Assembly: GCF_001468265.1 (NCBI RefSeq)
Contig: NZ_LNRZ01000013.1
Coordinates: forward strand, 1-64,000
DNA: 64,000 bases
Source of the DNA: Sphingopyxis sp. H050
Lineage (GTDB): Bacteria > Pseudomonadota > Alphaproteobacteria > Sphingomonadales > Sphingomonadaceae
Direction of reading: 5' to 3'
The first letter of the stretch is position 1. Each line of letters starts with the position of its first letter. Positions 1 through 9,406 of this stretch are shown piece by piece. Under the pieces are notes generated by a model, which saw nothing but the letters and a program-made list of their open reading frames with translations, searched no databases and was not told the DNA's origin. The translations under genes and the position numbers were made by a program.

Positions 1-59
1 CACTCCAGTTTTTACCCCATCAAGGCAATTGACGCCATCTTTGAGGGATTTGATTTTGT

Positions 60-182
60 GATGTCAGCTTGGAGTATAGCCTAACCGGACGTCAGGGCGC
101 TACCGCGGTTTCTGTCAGATTAGGGTACTAAACGGAATTTGTTGACGAATGTCGTTGCGTATCATAGATTTCAACCTGACAT
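60..182. promoter_or_regulatory. res-like resolvase binding region
   Basis: Several TGTC-type half sites lie just upstream of the resolvase gene: TGTCAGCTTGG at 62, TGTCAGATTAGGG at 113, TGTCGTTGCG at 150, and the inverted TGTCAGGTTGAAA ending at 169-181. The 150-181 pair forms a subsite of about 32 bp bounded by TGTC and GACA. Resolvases of the Tn3 group bind three such subsites next to their own gene. The sites are seen directly; function as res is inference. Confidence 0.45.
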
Positions 183-202
183 TTTGATGGAGAGAGTGCG
201 CA

Positions 203-763
203 GTGAAGGGGCAACGGATCGGCTATGTCCGGGTCAGCACGTTCGATCAGAATGTGGATCGCCAATTGGAAGGTCAGTCGCTCGATCGGACCTTCACCGA
301 CAAGGCATCGGGCAAGGACGTCAACCGCCCCCAGCTTGAGGCTCTGCTCACTTTCGCCCGCGAAGGCGATACCGTCGTCGTCCACAGCATGGATCGGTTG
401 GCCCGCAATCTGGATGACCTGCGCAAGCTGGTCCAGGGCCTCACCAAGCGAGGTATCCGGATCGAGTTTGAGAAGGAAAGCCTGTCCTTCTCGGGGGAGG
501 ACTCCCCGATGGCCAATCTGATGCTCTCGGTCATGGGTGCGTTTGCTGAGTTCGAGCGCGCCCTGATCCGCGAACGGCAACGCGAAGGCATTGCGATCGC
601 TCGGCAGCGCGGCGCCTATCGGGGGCGGAAACGGTCGCTCTCGGATGAGATGATTGCCGATCTGCACCGCCGCGTTGCCGCCGGTGAACGCAAGGCGACC
701 ATCGCGCGCGACATGGGCATCAGCCGCGAAACCCTCTACCAGTACCTTCGCGCCGCTGCCTGA
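203..763 (+). CDS. Serine recombinase, Tn3-type resolvase/invertase
   Basis: A 186-residue small serine recombinase that breaks and rejoins DNA at a res-type site through a serine-DNA intermediate. The N-terminal catalytic domain carries GYVRVST with the expected nucleophile Ser12, then the downstream MDRLARN and EFERALIRERQREG blocks of the family. The C-terminal part (about 140-186) ends in a helix-turn-helix (KATIARDMGISRETLYQYL). Length fits the 180-200 residues usual for the family. The start is GTG at 203, giving MKGQRIGYVRVS. The res-like cluster lies immediately upstream. No transposase or Tn3 terminal repeat was found nearby, so it may serve plasmid dimer resolution or be a transposon remnant. 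Confidence 0.93.
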   Translation: MKGQRIGYVRVSTFDQNVDRQLEGQSLDRTFTDKASGKDVNRPQLEALLTFAREGDTVVVHSMDRLARNLDDLRKLVQGLTKRGIRIEFEKESLSFSGEDSPMANLMLSVMGAFAEFERALIRERQREGIAIARQRGAYRGRKRSLSDEMIADLHRRVAAGERKATIARDMGISRETLYQYLRAAA

Positions 764-891
764 CACCAATGTTCACATTATGTCCGGAAAATCGTTGTTC
801 AGCGTACAAAGCTTGAGGTGACGCCTTGCGCAGGTGATCGCCCAATGGCGCGGGGATGATCGTCGGCAGACCGACGGGATCGATGGGAAGT

Positions 892-1350
892 TTATCGCGG
901 GAACGAGGCGGGTAATTGGTACACGGATACCAATCGCGCACGTTCGCTGTCGGTGATATATTCGCGCCAAGGCTTTGCGACGGTCACGCGAAGCCGGGAG
1001 CCCTCACTTTCCAGCCTGATATTCCGAATGTCGGCCGCCGCAGCGCGTTGTTCCGCGTCATCAGCGTGAAACGCAGCGCCGGTTGCCCAAAGTCGGGCAG
1101 GCCAAGGCGCTAGAAAAATCGCGAGAAGCATGCCAATCACGGTGCCGGTGACGGGCGGCAGCGCAATGACCGCGATAAGCCAGATTGCCATGAAGCATAT
1201 AGCCGCGCGCGCGAGGACCAGGCGCGGTCGACAGCAGCTCATGAATGCGATCGCGAGCCAGTGGAACGGGGCGCTTATCAGTACGAGTAGCCCAAGCAAC
1301 CCAACCGCGCTCGTGATCAGGAACGTGAAAAACGCGAGCAGCTTGATCAT
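892..1350 (-). CDS. Hypothetical membrane protein
   Basis: A 152-residue protein with two or three hydrophobic segments in its first 85 residues, then a soluble charged tail. No family was recognised. Its ATG overlaps the stop of the 300-residue membrane gene upstream (ATGA overlap at 1347-1350), so the two are very probably translated together. The pair sits between the resolvase and the RiPP island. Confidence 0.6.
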   Translation of the reverse strand: MIKLLAFFTFLITSAVGLLGLLVLISAPFHWLAIAFMSCCRPRLVLARAAICFMAIWLIAVIALPPVTGTVIGMLLAIFLAPWPARLWATGAAFHADDAEQRAAAADIRNIRLESEGSRLRVTVAKPWREYITDSERARLVSVYQLPASFPR

Positions 1351-2249
1351 GGCTCGGCTACCGTCACGGTATCGGTATCTTCGGGCGCCGGCGACGCGTC
1401 TGGTGTGTTCTCCGTCTCGGTCTCGATGTCATCGAGGAGGGCTTTGTCGAGTGTCCGTACCAGCAGATTTGCGACCGACTTCCCGTCAAGAGCGACGATA
1501 CCGCCTATCGTCTCGCGCCCGTAGCTATCGAACTTGGGCGCCTCACCTGGTTCCTGCCATTTCTTTCCGGTGACAGCAGGCTTCAACTGAAACAGGAAGC
1601 GGTCGGGGTTGAGCAGCGCCAGCGAGAGCAGCTCGCCCTTTTCGCTGTGCCGAATATCCGCGATCGCGCCGATATAGCCGATGCCCAGGTTGTTTTGCTG
1701 AAAGGTCGTGAGAACGTGGCAGACGGGCCTATAGCCATGCTGGGTCGGTCTGAGGTAATGATGGTAGACCCACCCCTGACCATTGAGGTCGGCGCCGTCG
1801 AACACGAGGTCGAAGCCGTCATTTGAGACGAACTTCGCGACCAGAAACGATTCCAGAACAACCAGCATGCTGAACATGGCCAGTTCGTGCATCTCTAGAT
1901 GCCCGCCGTCGGCATATTGCACCATCGCTGCGATCGGATTGGCGAATACGGGCTGAAGGAGCCCTTCAGGCCGAAGCAGCGTCTCGATTGGCGTCCACAT
2001 CATTCCTGTCGCGGGCAGAACATCCGAAATGGCAATAAACAGGCTCCGCGCCAGCTCGACACACGACCAACCGAGAAAATGGGCCATGAGAGAGACTCCC
2101 ACGGCGAGCAGCAACGTTGTTGCGGATCCGAGAGGCAATTCGGGCCGTGCGGCGCCGCTACGCGCGCCTTTCAGATTCCAGAATCCGAGAAAGGTCAAAC
2201 CGGGTAGCAGAATGAGCATGCTGGCGAGAACGGCCAGCGTGAGCGTCAT
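1347..2249 (-). CDS. Membrane protein of unknown function (possibly DUF6338-like)
   Basis: A 300-residue protein with an N-terminal hydrophobic segment (about 3-25), a second around 43-65 and a third around 122-140, followed by a cytosolic half rich in beta-type sequence (GADLNGQGWVYHHYLRP, IGAIADIRHSEKGELL) and a low-complexity acidic tail ending in TDTVTVAEP. The membrane-anchor plus soluble-domain layout resembles DUF6338-type proteins, but this is from memory and not certain. It is translationally coupled to the downstream gene and starts 3 nt after the small gene ending at 2253, so the three form an operon. Confidence 0.6.
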   Translation of the reverse strand: MTLTLAVLASMLILLPGLTFLGFWNLKGARSGAARPELPLGSATTLLLAVGVSLMAHFLGWSCVELARSLFIAISDVLPATGMMWTPIETLLRPEGLLQPVFANPIAAMVQYADGGHLEMHELAMFSMLVVLESFLVAKFVSNDGFDLVFDGADLNGQGWVYHHYLRPTQHGYRPVCHVLTTFQQNNLGIGYIGAIADIRHSEKGELLSLALLNPDRFLFQLKPAVTGKKWQEPGEAPKFDSYGRETIGGIVALDGKSVANLLVRTLDKALLDDIETETENTPDASPAPEDTDTVTVAEP

Positions 2250-2252
2250 GAA

Positions 2253-2435
2253 TCAGCTCGCGGCGATATATTTGAAGCGGCCAGTCTGGGGATTCTTGGT
2301 GAGCTTCGCAATCAGACCGCGCCGACGGATCGCGGTGCGCTCGTCCTGCAGGCGCAAGAGCTCGACATAGCCGCCGACCTTGCGGGCGGCTTCGGAGGTT
2401 TCTGCCTGTTCGCGAGGGGTGGTCACGCTTGCCAT
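2253..2435 (-). CDS. Small hypothetical protein
   Basis: A 60-residue basic protein beginning MASVTTPREQAETSE, with a central segment rich in Arg, Lys and Leu. No family was recognised. It is the first gene of the three-gene minus-strand operon and ends 3 nt before the next start, which is the main support for it being real. Confidence 0.5.
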   Translation of the reverse strand: MASVTTPREQAETSEAARKVGGYVELLRLQDERTAIRRRGLIAKLTKNPQTGRFKYIAAS

Positions 2436-2525
2436 GGCCCCAATCTAGTGCGTCCGGCAAAGAAGGTAAAGAGTTCAGACTTTCGCCTCGACGTTGCATC
2501 CCGAGGGTCCGGATACGTGTCCGCC

Positions 2526-2861
2526 CTAGAACTTGAACTTGACCCCGACCATGACGCGGTTTGCAGTATAGCCGTTGGCCAGCGAGCCAGAGTCGAGATG
2601 GACATCGAGGCTCACGCCGTTTCCGACATCGATTTCGGCGCGCGGCAATCCTTCGGTAACAGCATAGGTGTCAGGCAGGCGTCTCGCCCGATGTTCCTCG
2701 GGATCGGGGGCGCAAACCACAATTTCGTTCCCCCTTCCTTCAGGACACCGGGGTCGGATGGTTTTGAGGTCAATGCGTTCAGCCGCTCGATCGACGCGTT
2801 CGAGATCGAGCGAAGGCGCCTCTAGGACGGGCGGCACGGGCGGCTGTTCCGCGAACGGCAT
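2526..2861 (-). CDS. Hypothetical protein with RCPEG...EIVVCAP motif
   Basis: A 111-residue protein. It contains a pair of cysteines in the arrangement RCPEGRGNEIVVCAP (about 38-52), a pattern common in small sphingomonad proteins of unknown role that often carry an export signal. No clear signal peptide is visible here, so the true start could lie elsewhere or the export region may be lost. It stands alone between the small membrane operon and the RiPP island. Confidence 0.45.
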   Translation of the reverse strand: MPFAEQPPVPPVLEAPSLDLERVDRAAERIDLKTIRPRCPEGRGNEIVVCAPDPEEHRARRLPDTYAVTEGLPRAEIDVGNGVSLDVHLDSGSLANGYTANRVMVGVKFKF

Positions 2862-3104
2862 TTGCCGATTCTAGCTCTAAATTTAATGCCGGTCCACCTG
2901 GGCTATAACGAGCCGGCGAAAAGCAAGCGCATCCACGATGATGTCCCATGTTTCACCGTTTCCAATGAAGATCCCCATTTCATCGAATTCCCGCCCAACA
3001 GGCGGCGCATTGCAAATCATTGTCATTGCTGACATCTCTTGCGGCGAGGCCATAAGCTGCATGAGCGACAGGCGAAGGTTAGATCATTATTGCGGGGTGT
3101 CGGG

Positions 3105-5681
3105 ATGAACTGGGCTTCACTTTCGCTAGTTGCCATGATTGCGGGTTTGCCGATGACAGATATCGCGGAAGCAAAGCAACGAGATCTGACGATCGACGAC
3201 GTTCTAGCCATCGAACGAGTTGATGAGGTTGCCCCGTCGCCCGACGGAAGCGTGACTGCCATCGTCGTGCAGCGATCCGCAACCGATGGCGAATCATATG
3301 GTCGCACGCACTACGAGATAGACCCGTCGCGGAATGGCGTGTGGATATCAGGCGAGGGACAGAGCGAAGCTCGAAGAATCGCGCCGCTGGTAGCGAAGGG
3401 CGCTGGGTTCTGGTGCGCGCAGTGGTCACCGGATGGCGCCAAGTTGGCGATGCTGTCGACCCAGGCGGATGGCAGCGAACCGTCTCAGGGGGACAATGTT
3501 CGGATCTATGTTTGGGACAAGGCTTCCGGGGCGTTGTCTCGACTGGCAAATGAGGCCGTGGTTACGCAGTCGCGATATGGTTCGTGGTTCAACCGCCTTG
3601 ATGTTCGTCACGCCGGCCAAGATATGGGCAAGGCGAAGACCTGCAGAGTTGGTGAAGAAAATGCGCCGTTCGCTTGGCTCGACGGTGATCGACTTATGGC
3701 CCTTACCCTCGCTGACGGCGAGGTTTCGACGTTGCTCGATGAATATTCGAGACCAGTGCGTCACGCAGAACTCACGCGCGAGCGTCTTCTCGACGGGCAA
3801 GTGCCGACGGCGACTGCTGTCGGAAGTGGAGACGCAAGGACGACATGGCAGCAACCCGCAGGGCAGCCGACTCTTCGTGTCTATTCGGTGTCGAAACGGA
3901 CCTCCATCGCTCTTGGGCAAATTCCGGATTATCCATTTCGCGGCGACCTTGCGGTTAGCGTTTCGCCGGACAACCGGTTCGTTGCCATATTGGCGACCGA
4001 AGCTGCACTGGCGCCCGGCGCGACTCCCGGCTCGGTCCGGATGGTCGATAGTTGGCAAGTGCAGAAGCGATTGGGAATCGCCGAGCTCAACCGCGAAAGC
4101 AGCGTGCGTTGGGTTGAACTGCCGCAAGAAGCAAAATTGCCGCTCGAACTGTTTGAGTGGTCGCCCAACGGGCGCAGCGTCGCATTTCGTGCTCGCGCTG
4201 ACGCGGCCTCGCCGGAAGCGCACTTGTTCCGTCTCGACCTCGAATCTGAAAGAATCCGCAGCGTCGGTAACGAGCCAGTCGGGGCGACGTTTCTGAGTTC
4301 GCTCTATCCAATTGCCACCCCGGTGCGCTGGCTGGATTCAGAGCGATTGTTGGTCACGCGGAAGTCGAGTTCGGAGGCGGACGCCCGCGAAGATTGGTTC
4401 GTCACGGGAGCAGAGCAGGCGAGTGTTAACATCACTGCAAACTTGACGACGCCCGCGACACAATTCGTCCAGGGACCGAAGGGCAATCTCTATGGCATAG
4501 GGGACGGCAACCTTCTCACCCTAAGCAGCACAACCGGGCAAATTGAAACTCGAACGCCCTTGTCCATGCCAGGCGAGACCGCGGTGGTCGGCATCCAGGA
4601 GTCGATAATCATCCTGCGAGGCCAAGCCGAAGATGGACGGATCGTGGTTGCAGCCGTCGACGTTTCCTCGACGCCGGCGGTAGTTTCGAAATTCGAACTT
4701 CCCGAAGGTGCCGAGCTGAGCGCCATCAGCGGATCGCCCCCACGGGCCAGTTACGTCAATCAGATGTTGGATCGAACCGAGGTCGGCGAATTCGACATTT
4801 TGACAGGGAAATCGCGCACTCTAAAATCCATTTCAGGTTATCCGAAGAACGTGCGCTGGGGCGAGCGCGTGCTTCTCGACTATGTAGGCACCAAAGGCGA
4901 GCCGCTGAAGGCCGTAGCCCTGATGCCGCCGGGCTATTCGAGTGATGTAAAATATCCAGTCTTGACGTGGGTCTATCCCGGCTACCGGGTTTCCGGGGCC
5001 GACACCCATGTGCTGGATCCATATCTTCCCGGAATCTACAACCTGCAACTCTACGCCGCGCGCGGTTATATCGTTTTGGTGCCCTCATTATCGCGCGGTG
5101 CCCCCAAAACGGACGAGAATCCCTTCGCGCAAATTACTGCCGAAACACACGCTGCACTTGATGCACTCATCGCCAAAGGAAATGCAGACCCCAAGCGGGT
5201 TGCGATCATGGGACAGAGCAATGGCGGATTTGGCGTCTATGCCATTTTGACGCAAAGTGATCGCTTTAAGGCGGGCATTGCAATCGATGGCGTGACAGAC
5301 TTCGTTGGTTTCTTCTCACAGTTTGACCCCACCAGCCGCGGATACGACGGCATCGAGCATGAAAAGTCGGTCAACTGGGCGATCGCGCAGCGGTTGGATT
5401 TCACCGATACTCCGTATCGAGACTACTCCCAATACACGAGCAAATCGCCGCTATTTTATGCAAGCCGGATAAATACTCCCTTGCTTCTGGCGCACGGGGA
5501 ATATGATATACGGGCATCGGCAATTCAGGCGGATCAGCTATTTTACATGCTTTATTCTCAGAATAAAACAGCAAGGCTCCTGCGCTATTGGGGGGAAAAT
5601 CACAGCATCAGCCTGTCTCCAGCTAACGTCCGCAATCTCCTTGATGAGACATTCACGTGGTTGAGGAAATATGTGAAGTGA
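3105..5681 (+). CDS. S9 family (prolyl oligopeptidase fold) peptidase, lasso-isopeptidase-like
   Basis: A serine hydrolase of 858 residues from the ATG at 3105, which gives a clean signal peptide (MNWASLSLVAMIAGLP...AEA). An in-frame TTG at 3039 would add 22 residues before it. The N-terminal two-thirds has repeated SPDG/SPNG motifs of a beta-propeller. The C-terminal alpha/beta hydrolase domain has GQSNGG (nucleophile Ser705), HGEYD (Asp801) and GENHS (His833). This layout and triad spacing match S9C peptidases, including the AtxE2 group that opens lasso peptides in sphingomonads; the position at the head of an asparagine-synthetase RiPP cluster supports that comparison. It may linearise the product after uptake or during turnover. 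The protein is longer than AtxE2 (about 700 residues), so the substrate may differ. Confidence 0.85.
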   Translation: MNWASLSLVAMIAGLPMTDIAEAKQRDLTIDDVLAIERVDEVAPSPDGSVTAIVVQRSATDGESYGRTHYEIDPSRNGVWISGEGQSEARRIAPLVAKGAGFWCAQWSPDGAKLAMLSTQADGSEPSQGDNVRIYVWDKASGALSRLANEAVVTQSRYGSWFNRLDVRHAGQDMGKAKTCRVGEENAPFAWLDGDRLMALTLADGEVSTLLDEYSRPVRHAELTRERLLDGQVPTATAVGSGDARTTWQQPAGQPTLRVYSVSKRTSIALGQIPDYPFRGDLAVSVSPDNRFVAILATEAALAPGATPGSVRMVDSWQVQKRLGIAELNRESSVRWVELPQEAKLPLELFEWSPNGRSVAFRARADAASPEAHLFRLDLESERIRSVGNEPVGATFLSSLYPIATPVRWLDSERLLVTRKSSSEADAREDWFVTGAEQASVNITANLTTPATQFVQGPKGNLYGIGDGNLLTLSSTTGQIETRTPLSMPGETAVVGIQESIIILRGQAEDGRIVVAAVDVSSTPAVVSKFELPEGAELSAISGSPPRASYVNQMLDRTEVGEFDILTGKSRTLKSISGYPKNVRWGERVLLDYVGTKGEPLKAVALMPPGYSSDVKYPVLTWVYPGYRVSGADTHVLDPYLPGIYNLQLYAARGYIVLVPSLSRGAPKTDENPFAQITAETHAALDALIAKGNADPKRVAIMGQSNGGFGVYAILTQSDRFKAGIAIDGVTDFVGFFSQFDPTSRGYDGIEHEKSVNWAIAQRLDFTDTPYRDYSQYTSKSPLFYASRINTPLLLAHGEYDIRASAIQADQLFYMLYSQNKTARLLRYWGENHSISLSPANVRNLLDETFTWLRKYVK

Positions 5682-5742
5682 GGTCATCGGTCGATTTTCG
5701 TGTTGTCCATCACTCTCATCCGACGCCAACCGGATCGTTTTG

Positions 5743-6960
5743 ATGTTTCGCGAAGAAGTTATTGAGGGACGGAAGGCAAAGTTTCGGGGACGGGCCTCGA
5801 TCGCTATTCCGCTGTCATGGCGAATCGTTACAACGTTTGCAGTAGTCAGCTTGGTCTCGGTGCTCTGTTTTCTGGCGATCACCCCCTTTACGCGATCCGT
5901 CACTGTTGAGGGTTCGCTAGCGCGTTCTGCGGGCGTGGCGGAAATTGTTGCCCCGCGGCTCGGCACGGTAAGTGATGTCCGGGTGGTGGAAGGGGAACAC
6001 GTAAAAAAAGGGACGGTGCTCGCGACCTTAGAAACCGACCGTTATGGTGAGGGGAGCGAGGGTTTCGGTAAAGTCGTGACCGAGGCAATCGCAGAGCAAG
6101 CGAACTTGACGGCCGCCCAAGCGGCTGCGGCGGGTAGCAAATCCGGCCTGGACGTCCGGTCAGCACAAACCCGGGCAGCGGCGATCGGCGAAGAAATCGC
6201 GTTGATTGAAAAGCAGATGGCCGCCCAGCGGGGCCTGATCGAAACCGCCGAGCATGACTTAGAGAGAATTCGAGGGATCGCGAAGAACGGATTTATCAGC
6301 CGCCGAGACGTGCAGATCCGCGAGGAGACGCTCGTGTCCAGGCAACTCGCCCTGTCTCAATCCCAGCAACTCTTGGTCTCCCGCCGTCTCGCCAGGGAAG
6401 AGGCGTTGAATGAAGCAAATAGCATTCAAGTTGCTGCCCGATCGGAACAAGCCAGGCTTGCCGTTGCCCGCATGGACTTCGAACGCGCTCGCGCTGAGGC
6501 CGAGGGGGATCGATCCTACTCCCTGCGGTCCCCAATTGCTGGACGCGTAACGGCCATTGTTGCGAACGTCGGCAAATCCATGCCAGCAGGCGACGTGTTG
6601 ATGTCGGTAGAACCGTACAGCTCCAAACTCGTCGCGAATTTGCGCATTCCAAGCGAGGCTGTCGGTTTCGTTCGAGAAGGACAATCAGCGCGCTTGGCGA
6701 TCGACGCTTTCCCGTACCAGCGATTTGGGCATATCAACGGGAAGATAATTTCTGTCGCGAGCGCCCCGACGATTGCTCCCGGCGCCGCTGGCAAGCCGTA
6801 CTTCCTTGCCAAGATAGAGCTCGATGAAACTAGCATCAGGGCGTTCGGAAGGAGGGAAAGCCTGAAATCTGGCATGTTGGCCGAAGCTAAGGTGGAGATC
6901 GCGCGCCAATCGCTCTTCACGTGGCTCTTCGAGCCTCTGTTCGCCGCGCGGAGCCGATAG
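5743..6960 (+). CDS. HlyD-family membrane fusion protein of a peptide exporter
   Basis: A 405-residue periplasmic adaptor. One transmembrane segment (about 27-47) is followed by a biotinyl-lipoyl half-motif (IVAPRLGTVSDVRVVEGEHVKKG), a long coiled-coil hairpin (about 120-260), the second lipoyl half (SLRSPIAGRVTAIVANVGKSM) and a beta-barrel region. This is the standard architecture of adaptors that link an inner-membrane ABC exporter to an outer-membrane channel. The stop codon directly abuts the ATG of the ABC exporter, so the two are one unit. No TolC-like outer-membrane gene is present in the window, so the host probably supplies it. TTG at 5740 immediately precedes the ATG chosen. Confidence 0.93.
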   Translation: MFREEVIEGRKAKFRGRASIAIPLSWRIVTTFAVVSLVSVLCFLAITPFTRSVTVEGSLARSAGVAEIVAPRLGTVSDVRVVEGEHVKKGTVLATLETDRYGEGSEGFGKVVTEAIAEQANLTAAQAAAAGSKSGLDVRSAQTRAAAIGEEIALIEKQMAAQRGLIETAEHDLERIRGIAKNGFISRRDVQIREETLVSRQLALSQSQQLLVSRRLAREEALNEANSIQVAARSEQARLAVARMDFERARAEAEGDRSYSLRSPIAGRVTAIVANVGKSMPAGDVLMSVEPYSSKLVANLRIPSEAVGFVREGQSARLAIDAFPYQRFGHINGKIISVASAPTIAPGAAGKPYFLAKIELDETSIRAFGRRESLKSGMLAEAKVEIARQSLFTWLFEPLFAARSR

Positions 6961-9063
6961 ATGATTGACTTTTTTCCCGCTCGGCAGAAGCGAGTCAGGC
7001 TGATCCGACAGACGGAAATAGCCGAATGCGGGCTCGCCTGCATTACAATGGTGGCCAATAGCTTCGGGTTTGATACCAATCTGGGCGGAATGCGTAGGCA
7101 TCTCGCATTCAGTCAGCGCGGGACGACGTTCGCGACGCTGATGGAGCTCGCCGATCGCGTGGGTCTTGTGTCTCGGGCAGTCGAAGTGCCACTCGAGGGG
7201 CTTGAACAGTTATCAACGCCCGCAATCCTGCATTGGGATCTAAATCATTTCGTTGTCTTGGAGCGTGTAAGGGGCCAGCGGGCTCTGATTCACGATCCGG
7301 CAGGGAATACGCAGTGGGTGCCGCTGACTGAAGTCTCGTTGCATTTTACAGGCTATGCGCTTGAGGTTCGGCCAGGCGCCGACTTCGAGCCCCGTCGCGA
7401 TGCGGAGAAAATGGGGCTTTTTGAGTTGATTAAGGGCACGGTTGGCCTAAAGTCGGCACTGTTCCAAGTCGTTCTTCTGACCCTATTCTTGCAAGCCTTC
7501 GTGCTTGTGTCGCCGTACTATCTCCAAATCTCTGTCGATCGAGTGATCCCTCAGCAGGACAATGCGCTGTTGATGGCGCTGGCCTTGGGTTTCTGTCTCT
7601 TTGTCGTGATCAATGCGGTGGCATCCTGGTTGAGAACCTTGGTTTTGTTGGTTGCGGGCACGACTTTAGGTTTCAATCTGGCGTCTGACCTCACGCGCCA
7701 CCTCTTTCGCTTGCCCGTGGACTGGTTCGAGAAGCGGCATACCGGCGATGTGCTTTCCCGTTTTCGATCCGTAACGCCTATTCAACTGCTTCTCACCGAG
7801 GGAGCAATCGCATCGATTGTCGACGGCTTGATGGCCGTTTTCACGCTGACGGTGATGTTTTTTTATAGTGGTCTTCTAGCGATCATCGCGCTCGTGTCGT
7901 TTGCGGCCTATCTTTTGGTTAGGCTCTACCTGTTTCGCCTGCAGCGGGACGCTGAGGAGGCATTAATCGTCACGGTAGCCAATGAGCAGACTACACTGAT
8001 CGAATCCTTAAAGGGCATCACCACCTTGAGGATTTTCGGTCAGGAAGCCGTGCGGCACGGTTATTGGCAAAATCAACTTGTCGAAGCAACGAATGCAAAA
8101 GTTCGTGTTCAGCGGATCGTGGCGCTGCAGCAGTCCCTCAACATTCTTATTCTGGGTATCGAGAATGTTGTGGCTGTATGGATCGCGGTGCGATTGATTA
8201 TCAGCGGCGACGGCTTCAGCGTCGGGATGCTCTTCGCTTATATGGCCTATAAAGTGCAGTTTATCGACAAGGCCTCGAAGCTTGTAGATCAGTTGATGGC
8301 ATTCCGGATGCTCAACCTGCATCTCGAGAGACTTGCTGATATTGCACTCTCTGACGTGGATCGTACCTTCGAAACAGCGAAGGGCGATGTAAAGGCGGAA
8401 GTAGAAACCATAGAGCTGCAGGAGGTTTACTTCCGCTACTCGGAGAGTGAGCCGCTTGTGCTCGAGAACGTGTCGCTGCGGGTTGACGCAGGGGAGCATG
8501 TAGCGATCACGGGGCCATCCGGCGGCGGCAAATCGACATTGCTGAAGGTTCTTCTCGGCCTGATCGAGCCCACGGACGGCAAACTATTGGTGGATGGGCA
8601 GCAGCTCGGCGGACACGCTCTCAAGGCGTATCAGCGGAAGATCGGAACAGTGCTGCAAGAAGACGAACTCTTCTCGGGCAGCATCGCCCAAAATATCGCG
8701 TTGTTCGAAGAGGACATCGATCTGCCCAAGGTACACAGGGTGGCAACAATCGCATCCATTTCGGATGATATTTTGGCCATGCCACTCCAGTATGACACGT
8801 TGGTCGGTGATATGGGCTCGACGCTTTCCGGGGGCCAGAAGCAACGCATTTTGCTGGCGCGGGCGCTTTACCGCGAGCCGCAAATTCTTGTCATGGACGA
8901 GGGGACAGCGCATCTGGATTCGGCCCACGAAGCGGCCGTCAACGCCGCCATCCGTGAATTGAAGATCACGAGAATAGTGGTGGCGCACCGCAAAGAGACG
9001 ATCGAAAGCGCTCAGCGTATTCTCGTATTGGACAAGCACTCGCTCAATCCGCAAATAATCTAG
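6961..9063 (+). CDS. Peptidase-containing ABC transporter (C39 peptidase, ABC exporter)
   Basis: A 700-residue fused protease-exporter that cuts a double-glycine leader and exports the core peptide using ATP. The N-terminal C39 domain (about 1-140) has the catalytic set Gln17, Cys23 (AECGLAC), His96 (LNHFVVL) and Asp112 (HDPAG). Six transmembrane helices follow (about 160-430). The ATPase domain has Walker A GPSGGGKST, signature LSGGQKQR and a Walker B ending in LVMDEGTAHLD, where the common DEATSALD is slightly altered. Four precursor genes with matching double-glycine leaders begin 113 bp downstream, so the substrates are almost certainly those peptides. Confidence 0.96.
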   Translation: MIDFFPARQKRVRLIRQTEIAECGLACITMVANSFGFDTNLGGMRRHLAFSQRGTTFATLMELADRVGLVSRAVEVPLEGLEQLSTPAILHWDLNHFVVLERVRGQRALIHDPAGNTQWVPLTEVSLHFTGYALEVRPGADFEPRRDAEKMGLFELIKGTVGLKSALFQVVLLTLFLQAFVLVSPYYLQISVDRVIPQQDNALLMALALGFCLFVVINAVASWLRTLVLLVAGTTLGFNLASDLTRHLFRLPVDWFEKRHTGDVLSRFRSVTPIQLLLTEGAIASIVDGLMAVFTLTVMFFYSGLLAIIALVSFAAYLLVRLYLFRLQRDAEEALIVTVANEQTTLIESLKGITTLRIFGQEAVRHGYWQNQLVEATNAKVRVQRIVALQQSLNILILGIENVVAVWIAVRLIISGDGFSVGMLFAYMAYKVQFIDKASKLVDQLMAFRMLNLHLERLADIALSDVDRTFETAKGDVKAEVETIELQEVYFRYSESEPLVLENVSLRVDAGEHVAITGPSGGGKSTLLKVLLGLIEPTDGKLLVDGQQLGGHALKAYQRKIGTVLQEDELFSGSIAQNIALFEEDIDLPKVHRVATIASISDDILAMPLQYDTLVGDMGSTLSGGQKQRILLARALYREPQILVMDEGTAHLDSAHEAAVNAAIRELKITRIVVAHRKETIESAQRILVLDKHSLNPQII

Positions 9064-9176
9064 ATCCCTTTCGTTCCCATAGCAACGCTTTGAGTTCTAA
9101 TGACTTTGCGCTTGACTCCAACTTTGAGGAAGCGCAGCCTCCCCTTGCTCTTAAAGGAGCATGAAGGAGAAATCGC

Positions 9177-9332
9177 ATGTTTAAGAAGCAGAGTTCGATT
9201 TTCCGTAGCCGACCGCGCGAATTGAGCGCGGAAGAAATGAAGAAATTGGCGGGAGCGGGGCCTTTCGAGGAGCCGAAGTTCGGAAGCAAAGCCCCGTACG
9301 ATATGGACTACGCGACGCGCACATTCAATTAA
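9177..9332 (+). CDS. RiPP precursor peptide 1 (double-glycine leader)
   Basis: A 51-residue peptide beginning MFKKQSSIFRSRPREL. The leader ends ELSAEEMKKLAGA, with Leu at -12, Met at -7, Leu at -4 and Gly-Ala at -2/-1, the spacing expected for C39 cleavage. The predicted 24-residue core starts GPFEEPKF and ends with the block KAPYDMDYATRTF plus Asn. A good Shine-Dalgarno (GGAG) lies a few bases upstream. It is the first of four related genes in the same orientation directly after the exporter. Too short to be called by length alone; support comes from conservation among the four copies. Confidence 0.9.
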   Translation: MFKKQSSIFRSRPRELSAEEMKKLAGAGPFEEPKFGSKAPYDMDYATRTFN

Positions 9333-9406
9333 TTTGCGTTTCGTTCGCGAGCCGCAGCTTTGCTGTTTTCGTAGCCGCGGATCACATTTTGTAAAGGACG
9401 CTGAGC

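Noticed and set aside
9161..9184. Seven-codon leader frame (MKEKSHV) overlapping the first precursor start
   Set aside because: Too short to distinguish from chance, and the other precursors lack an equivalent.
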